From Nitrososphaerota archaeon (GTDB taxonomy: Archaea; Thermoproteota; Nitrososphaeria; Nitrososphaerales; UBA57), in NCBI GenBank assembly GCA_024860875.1, contig JACPSZ010000017.1:1-64000 (forward strand): a DNA stretch of 64,000 bases. Reading direction: 5' to 3'. The translations under genes were made by a program, and so were the position numbers. This document shows, piece by piece, positions 59,819 to 64,000 of the stretch. The notes under the pieces were generated by a model, which ran no database searches, was not told where the DNA came from, and saw only the letters and a list, made by a program, of their open reading frames with translations. Every line of letters starts with the position of its first letter. Position 1 is the stretch's first letter.

Positions 59819-61278
59819 TCCGTTTTTCTCTTTTCTCTGATAAGAGCGACGAAGATCCCTATTGCCGCTATTACTGCCCCTAACCTGAAGGCGTTGTTCA
59901 GTCCCATTACGTATTCAGGTACGGAAATCAAACCTCCCTGTTCGTATATATTCTCTGGCAGGAATATGCCAATTGCTGCGACACTCAAAACAAGGCTCAA
60001 GCTCTGGCCCATGTGCCTCATAGAGCCTAGCATCCCATTTGCAAGGCTCCTCTTGTCTGGAGTCACTGATGATAAATTAGCATTCGTATTGGGAGCTGCA
60101 AATAGCCCTACGCCTATGCCAAGCACGATTAGAGCAACGATAATGAGAACTATAGATGTGGTAGGAGATAGAAATCCAAGCACTGCCAGCCCCACCGTTA
60201 CCAAAGCCAAACCTATAGCGCTCAGCTCCCTAGAGCCTATGCGGTCAGAGAAATTGCCTCCGATAGGCGAGACTACGGTGACTGCTGCAGGCAACGCCGC
60301 TAAAATTATAGCAGCGTCAAAGGGATCCATCCCTCTGAAGAGCTGCAGGTAGAAGGAGAGCATTATTATCGCGCTATGGTGCGCAGTGTATATCAGCAGA
60401 ACTGCAAGGTTCGAAGATAGGAAGAGCCTGTTAGATGTCAGCAGCCTCAAATCTAGTACCGGATATCGAGTCTTTAGCTGCACAGCTCCAAATCCTATGA
60501 GCAGAGCTATGCCAAGTGCTAGCAGGCCGACTATGGGGACGGAGAAACTTTGAACCTGGCCTTCAATCAACTCGAAATAAGTTTCCTTTGTTCCCCAGTT
60601 ACTGCCGGGACCGAATGTCAAGCCAAGCAGCAAAGTGCCCAGGCCAAAACCAAGTAGCAGAGAACCAAGCCAGTCCATCTTTACCTTTGCAACTGCTTCC
60701 CTTTCCTTGACCTTGAAGTAGGCCAGAACCAGCATCACTATGCCAATTGGCACATTCACAAAGAATACAATCCTCCAGCCTACAAGGTCCGTTATAACGC
60801 CGCCGAGTGCAGGCCCTAGAGCTAGAGCAACATAGATCGTGGTAACATGGGTGCCCATGGCAAATCCCCTCTGATGTGGAGGGAAGGCATTAGTGATCAA
60901 TGCCCTGCCGTTTGCAAGCAAGAATGCTCCTCCAACTGCTTGAATTATTCTGAAGAAAAGAAGCTGGAATATGTCAGAGGCATTTCCGCTCAGGAATGAA
61001 CCAACGACGAACACAGCAAGCCCGATGATAAAGTACTTCTTCCTGCCCTTGATGTCGGAATACCTTCCGAAGCTTGTCATGAAGGCTGCGAGTATTATGA
61101 GGTAGATTACCGGAATCCATATTGCAAGGCTGATGGTCGCCCGAAAGTCTCTTGCTATATTCGGAAGCACTATGGAAATGATACCAGTATCAAGAGGTGC
61201 TATGAATGTGGCGATGTTTATGACGGTTAGGGCCAGCCATCTGTCTTTATACTCAGGTTTGGTTAATTCCTGCTTCAT
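59815..61278 (-). CDS. MFS transporter, DHA2/EmrB-like (14 helices)
   Basis: 487 residues with about fourteen helices. FIAPLDTGIISIVLPNIARDF at the start, RYSDIKGRKKYFIIGL (loop 2-3 signature) and GPALGGVITDLVGWRIVFFVNVPIG (motif C, antiporter) mark a drug:proton-antiporter-type exporter. The substrate is unknown. It is followed on the same strand side by the third quinoprotein gene 73 bp upstream. Confidence 0.9.
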   Translation of the reverse strand: MKQELTKPEYKDRWLALTVINIATFIAPLDTGIISIVLPNIARDFRATISLAIWIPVIYLIILAAFMTSFGRYSDIKGRKKYFIIGLAVFVVGSFLSGNASDIFQLLFFRIIQAVGGAFLLANGRALITNAFPPHQRGFAMGTHVTTIYVALALGPALGGVITDLVGWRIVFFVNVPIGIVMLVLAYFKVKEREAVAKVKMDWLGSLLLGFGLGTLLLGLTFGPGSNWGTKETYFELIEGQVQSFSVPIVGLLALGIALLIGFGAVQLKTRYPVLDLRLLTSNRLFLSSNLAVLLIYTAHHSAIIMLSFYLQLFRGMDPFDAAIILAALPAAVTVVSPIGGNFSDRIGSRELSAIGLALVTVGLAVLGFLSPTTSIVLIIVALIVLGIGVGLFAAPNTNANLSSVTPDKRSLANGMLGSMRHMGQSLSLVLSVAAIGIFLPENIYEQGGLISVPEYVMGLNNAFRLGAVIAAIGIFVALIREKRKTD

Positions 61279-61351
61279 GATGCACGACTGTCCTCAGGTG
61301 AGAGCCTATTCTCATTGCGTTATTCTCATATCTATTAGTTTTGTGTTAGAT

Positions 61352-63235
61352 TTACTGGGCCTTCTTCTTTCTTGAGTTCATCATCATTACTATTGCGAGC
61401 ACTATAACGACTGCAACTATTGCGATCGCCATGAGCCCAATGTCTCCAATAACTGACAATCCCTGATCTGGTGAGGGTGAGGTACCTGGAGAAACTCCGT
61501 TTGGAAGTGCAAATGCGACTATAACACCAGCACTGTTCGTACCTACTTGACCGCCTCCAGAAGGAGCAAGTAAGTACATCTGGCCTCTCGCAGTAGCTCC
61601 TATGGTGACACCAGCAGCGCCGAGACCGCCCCAAGACCACCTTTTGAGCAGCTGACCGGTTTCTGCATTTAGCGCGTACATGTAGCCAGCCCTGTCAATA
61701 GCATAAACCACTCCTCCACTTGTTACTATTGAAGCGCTTTGGTACCTGTTGGGCATCTCGAAAACCCACTTTATCTTTCTGCTAGATAGGTCGATGGCGA
61801 AAAGCGAGGAATTCTGCCTAGCTCCGGGTGCCGATCCGTAAACAAATCCATCCATGATCTTGCCCTTGTAAGTCACAGGACCTGTAAGTATCTGTCCGCA
61901 AACCCTCTGTGTTGCAACATATAGTATTTTACCATCAAATGAAGGCGGATGCTCTACTCCACCATTTACACCAGGACACCAAATCTTTCCAAGCAACTGC
62001 TTCTGCGAGGCTGTCATGTCAGCACTGTTGCCCGCATTGTCGTTGATGATATTCTCATATGGCTTGCCAATCTTGATCGGCTCATAAACTGGCTTACCAG
62101 TCTTGGCATCGAGAACGTAGATATGATCGTTCTTTGTAGCAGCTACAACGACCTTCTTCATCTGTCCGTCTATCTGAATATTTGCGAGCATGGTAGACCA
62201 ACCAGGTTCATGGCCGTGCATTGCGTGTGTATTTGTTTGATAATACCATCTGAGCTGCCCTGTGTTAAGATCGATGGAAACTATCGAATCTGCAAAGAGA
62301 TTCGGCCCTGGCCTTAAAGCCGCATCAAAGCTGTCTGGCGAGCTTCCAGTTCCGAAATATACAGCATTGTCCTCTTCATCCAATGCCATAAGTGTCCAAA
62401 GTGCTCCTCCTCCTATCAGATCGCTGGTGCCCCAGTCCCCTGGATACGGATTGATGTTGCCTTTCACAGCATCAAGATGCCAGTTTGGATCCCCACCTGC
62501 AGGAGGAACGGAATACCATCTCCACAAGAGATTCCTCGTCTTCAAATCATAGGCTGACAAGAAGCCCCTGCCTCCTCCTTCCTGAGTCGATAACCTGACC
62601 AGAAGCTTGTCCTTGAAGACCACTGGTGCATGCTCTCCAAAGTATCTGCCAGTGTTGCCGGGTATGTTGACGCATGTATCAGGAATAGTCCACTGAACCT
62701 CCCCAGTCTGCGCGTCAAACGCATAGACGGTGCAGTCCGATGCCATCATGTACAGCGTGCCGTCTTGGTAATGGAGGTCTTTCTGGGACAGAACTGGCCA
62801 CCAGTGCTTCTTCCCTTCAAACGCACTCACGTTGACCTGATACTGCCACACCTCGGATCCAGTTTCAAGGTTTAGAGCGATTATCCTATTGTAATATGTT
62901 GAAATGTAAAGCAGACCATTAACTATAAGCGGAGATGTCTGCAGACCAAGTGATGGAGCGACATAGGGAATTTTGAAAGGATCCTCGGGCACCTGAAAAA
63001 GCCATTTCAGCTCGAGCCTGTTTATGTTATCCTTGTTGATTACATTCTGAGGATTAAAGTTAGAATTATGGTTGTCATAAGCCGGGTAAAACCAGTTGAA
63101 ACCAGTCTGCTGCTGAGAATAAGCTATTGGAGATGATGTCACCATTGCTACAACGAAGATAGTCAGTCCTAGCACCGCAATCCTAGGCAACATGTGGATC
63201 GTCGCCTTCAGGCAATATTTATCCCTTTTAAACAT
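61352..63235 (-). CDS. PQQ-dependent-type quinoprotein, C-terminally anchored, lacking the W-D-x-D pair
   Basis: 627 residues: signal peptide (about 15-40), propeller with NRIIALNLETGSEVWQY and YMYALNAETGQLLKRWSW docking repeats, and a C-terminal helix (about 595-617) with NSRKKKAQ. In the place of WDYD of the other two it has THAMHGHEPGWSTML, so the usual catalytic Asp and its lanthanide-linked partner are not seen. FDAALRPGPNLFADSIVSID is otherwise normal. It may use another metal or base, or be a different propeller enzyme. Confidence 0.82.
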   Translation of the reverse strand: MFKRDKYCLKATIHMLPRIAVLGLTIFVVAMVTSSPIAYSQQQTGFNWFYPAYDNHNSNFNPQNVINKDNINRLELKWLFQVPEDPFKIPYVAPSLGLQTSPLIVNGLLYISTYYNRIIALNLETGSEVWQYQVNVSAFEGKKHWWPVLSQKDLHYQDGTLYMMASDCTVYAFDAQTGEVQWTIPDTCVNIPGNTGRYFGEHAPVVFKDKLLVRLSTQEGGGRGFLSAYDLKTRNLLWRWYSVPPAGGDPNWHLDAVKGNINPYPGDWGTSDLIGGGALWTLMALDEEDNAVYFGTGSSPDSFDAALRPGPNLFADSIVSIDLNTGQLRWYYQTNTHAMHGHEPGWSTMLANIQIDGQMKKVVVAATKNDHIYVLDAKTGKPVYEPIKIGKPYENIINDNAGNSADMTASQKQLLGKIWCPGVNGGVEHPPSFDGKILYVATQRVCGQILTGPVTYKGKIMDGFVYGSAPGARQNSSLFAIDLSSRKIKWVFEMPNRYQSASIVTSGGVVYAIDRAGYMYALNAETGQLLKRWSWGGLGAAGVTIGATARGQMYLLAPSGGGQVGTNSAGVIVAFALPNGVSPGTSPSPDQGLSVIGDIGLMAIAIVAVVIVLAIVMMMNSRKKKAQ

Positions 63236-63261
63236 GATCGTATTTGGAAAGGCAACTCATA

Positions 63262-64000
63262 ATGGTCAACTGGCTTGAAAGGGATCAACTACTGCTGCAG
63301 GCAGCCTACGGGATAAGAGCTTTCATATTCGGCTACCTGAACATCGCATTCACAATTTATATGAGTATTGCAGGGTTAGACTCCATCTCCATTGGTCTGG
63401 TAATTACAGGTGCCATACTCTTTTCTTCCGTACTTTCTGCAGTTGTAGGACTTGCTGCTGACCGCTATGGAAGAAAGAAAATGATCCTTATGCTTGCAGG
63501 AATAGTTTGTGCAGGGGGCATTATGCTTCTGTTTTCTAACAGCATATTCGTTATCATTTTCGTTGCAATATTCGGCCTGTTCGCTGGGGGACCTCCTGCA
63601 GGAAATACCTTTGGAGTGCTCCAACAAGTAATGCTAGCTGATGTAGCGTCTGCAAAATCCCGCAATTCTGCTTTTGCGGTAACATTTCTAATAAGTTCTG
63701 TTTCAGCTGCTGGAGGCTCACTTATGGCCGGATTGCCAGACTTTTACCGGACATTCCCAAACGTTTCGCAGCTTGAGGCGTTCCGCCCCCTCTTCATCAT
63801 CACAGCCGTGCTCGCCGTATTGTACGCCTTGATGCTCCTCCCCGTGAAGGAAGTTAAGCATGAGAGGACCTCCACCAGCATCCTTCCAAAGTCAACCTCA
63901 TTCGTAGCAAAAATTTCTGGGCTTGCGGTAGTCGATGGTTTTGGCACCTCTCTTGTAGCACCGCTGTTGTCATACTGGTTCGCGATAACATATAATGCCC
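63262..64000 (+). CDS. MFS transporter, 3' truncated by window
   Basis: Not in the ORF track because the frame runs off the window end. ATG at 63262 gives MVNWLERDQLLLQAAYGIRA and at least six to seven helices; AADRYGRKKMILMLAG is the loop 2-3 signature and LFAGGPPAGNTFGVLQQV follows. About 246 residues visible. Divergent from the third quinoprotein gene (26 bp between starts), so it may move the quinoprotein's substrate or product. Confidence 0.85.
   Translation, partial: MVNWLERDQLLLQAAYGIRAFIFGYLNIAFTIYMSIAGLDSISIGLVITGAILFSSVLSAVVGLAADRYGRKKMILMLAGIVCAGGIMLLFSNSIFVIIFVAIFGLFAGGPPAGNTFGVLQQVMLADVASAKSRNSAFAVTFLISSVSAAGGSLMAGLPDFYRTFPNVSQLEAFRPLFIITAVLAVLYALMLLPVKEVKHERTSTSILPKSTSFVAKISGLAVVDGFGTSLVAPLLSYWFAITYNA

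Overview
The window comes from an archaeal chromosome, most likely a non-ammonia-oxidising (heterotrophic) member of the Thaumarchaeota/Nitrososphaeria or a close Thermoproteota relative. Evidence for Archaea: eukaryote-like ribosomal proteins (L37e, L24e, S28e, L7Ae, S4/S11/S13), family-B DNA polymerase, RFC small subunit, deoxyhypusine synthase, Sm-like protein, archaeal SepF, archaeal CobY and CobT, F420 ligase CofE, LysW-type lysine/arginine genes, TATA-like promoters close to start codons and frequent TTG/GTG starts. No ammonia-oxidation gene is visible, but three PQQ-type quinoprotein dehydrogenases are. The lineage call is inference from gene content; no rRNA or tRNA gene was found. Layout: 1-2678 holds lysY (cut by the left edge), lysZ and lysJ. 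2807-6681 holds a coiled-coil/S26-peptidase-like protein, sepF, a PUA-domain protein, Sm, L37e, a coiled-coil membrane protein and rpiA. 6704-9250 has an FAH-family hydrolase, a small membrane protein, a PPOX-family flavoprotein and endonuclease III. 9268-19316 is a cobamide locus: a leftward late-pathway operon (cobT, cobD-like, cbiP, cbiB, cobS, cobY) divergent from a rightward importer plus adenosyltransferase (btuF, btuC, btuD fused to an extra domain, cobA). Together these would import corrinoids, adenosylate them and attach the nucleotide loop; no corrin-ring genes are present here. 19456-29669 has an M24 peptidase, a split DipZ-like CcdA/thioredoxin pair, cofE, ridA, a two-gene accessory module with a PD-(D/E)XK-like protein, a decayed SRPBCC gene, 5-formyl-THF cyclo-ligase, larE-larB, rfcS and two small zinc ribbons. 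29707-35329 has purU, DUF309, a CDP-alcohol phosphotransferase, then an accessory stretch of poorly conserved genes including a HEPN-like protein and a short gene preceded by a 24-bp perfect palindrome. 35337-40867 has thrS, deoxyhypusine synthase and polB. 41069-47014 is the main quinoprotein region: one intact dehydrogenase, one broken by two compensating indels, and an anchored NTF2-like protein; the third dehydrogenase lies at 61352-63235 between two MFS genes. 47079-48273 is ndk/L24e/S28e/L7Ae, followed by a transposase relic. 49111-54588 holds glmS, an inverted-repeat-bounded wHTH gene and a group of small membrane proteins, two of which share a 32-bp promoter block. 54696-61278 holds an S-layer-domain-like wHTH regulator, S11/S4/S13, the NfeD/stomatin pair, a PPOX protein and an MFS exporter. 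The most unusual signals are non-coding: a dispersed family of intergenic hairpin elements (8465, 19321, 28101, 30650), the inverted-repeat-bounded wHTH cassette (51137-51460), the shared promoter block (52660/53912), a GACCACTATRT motif linking glmS to the S-layer-like regulator, and a structured hairpin upstream of rfcS. At least four genes show decay or frameshifts, which could be real pseudogenes or consensus errors.
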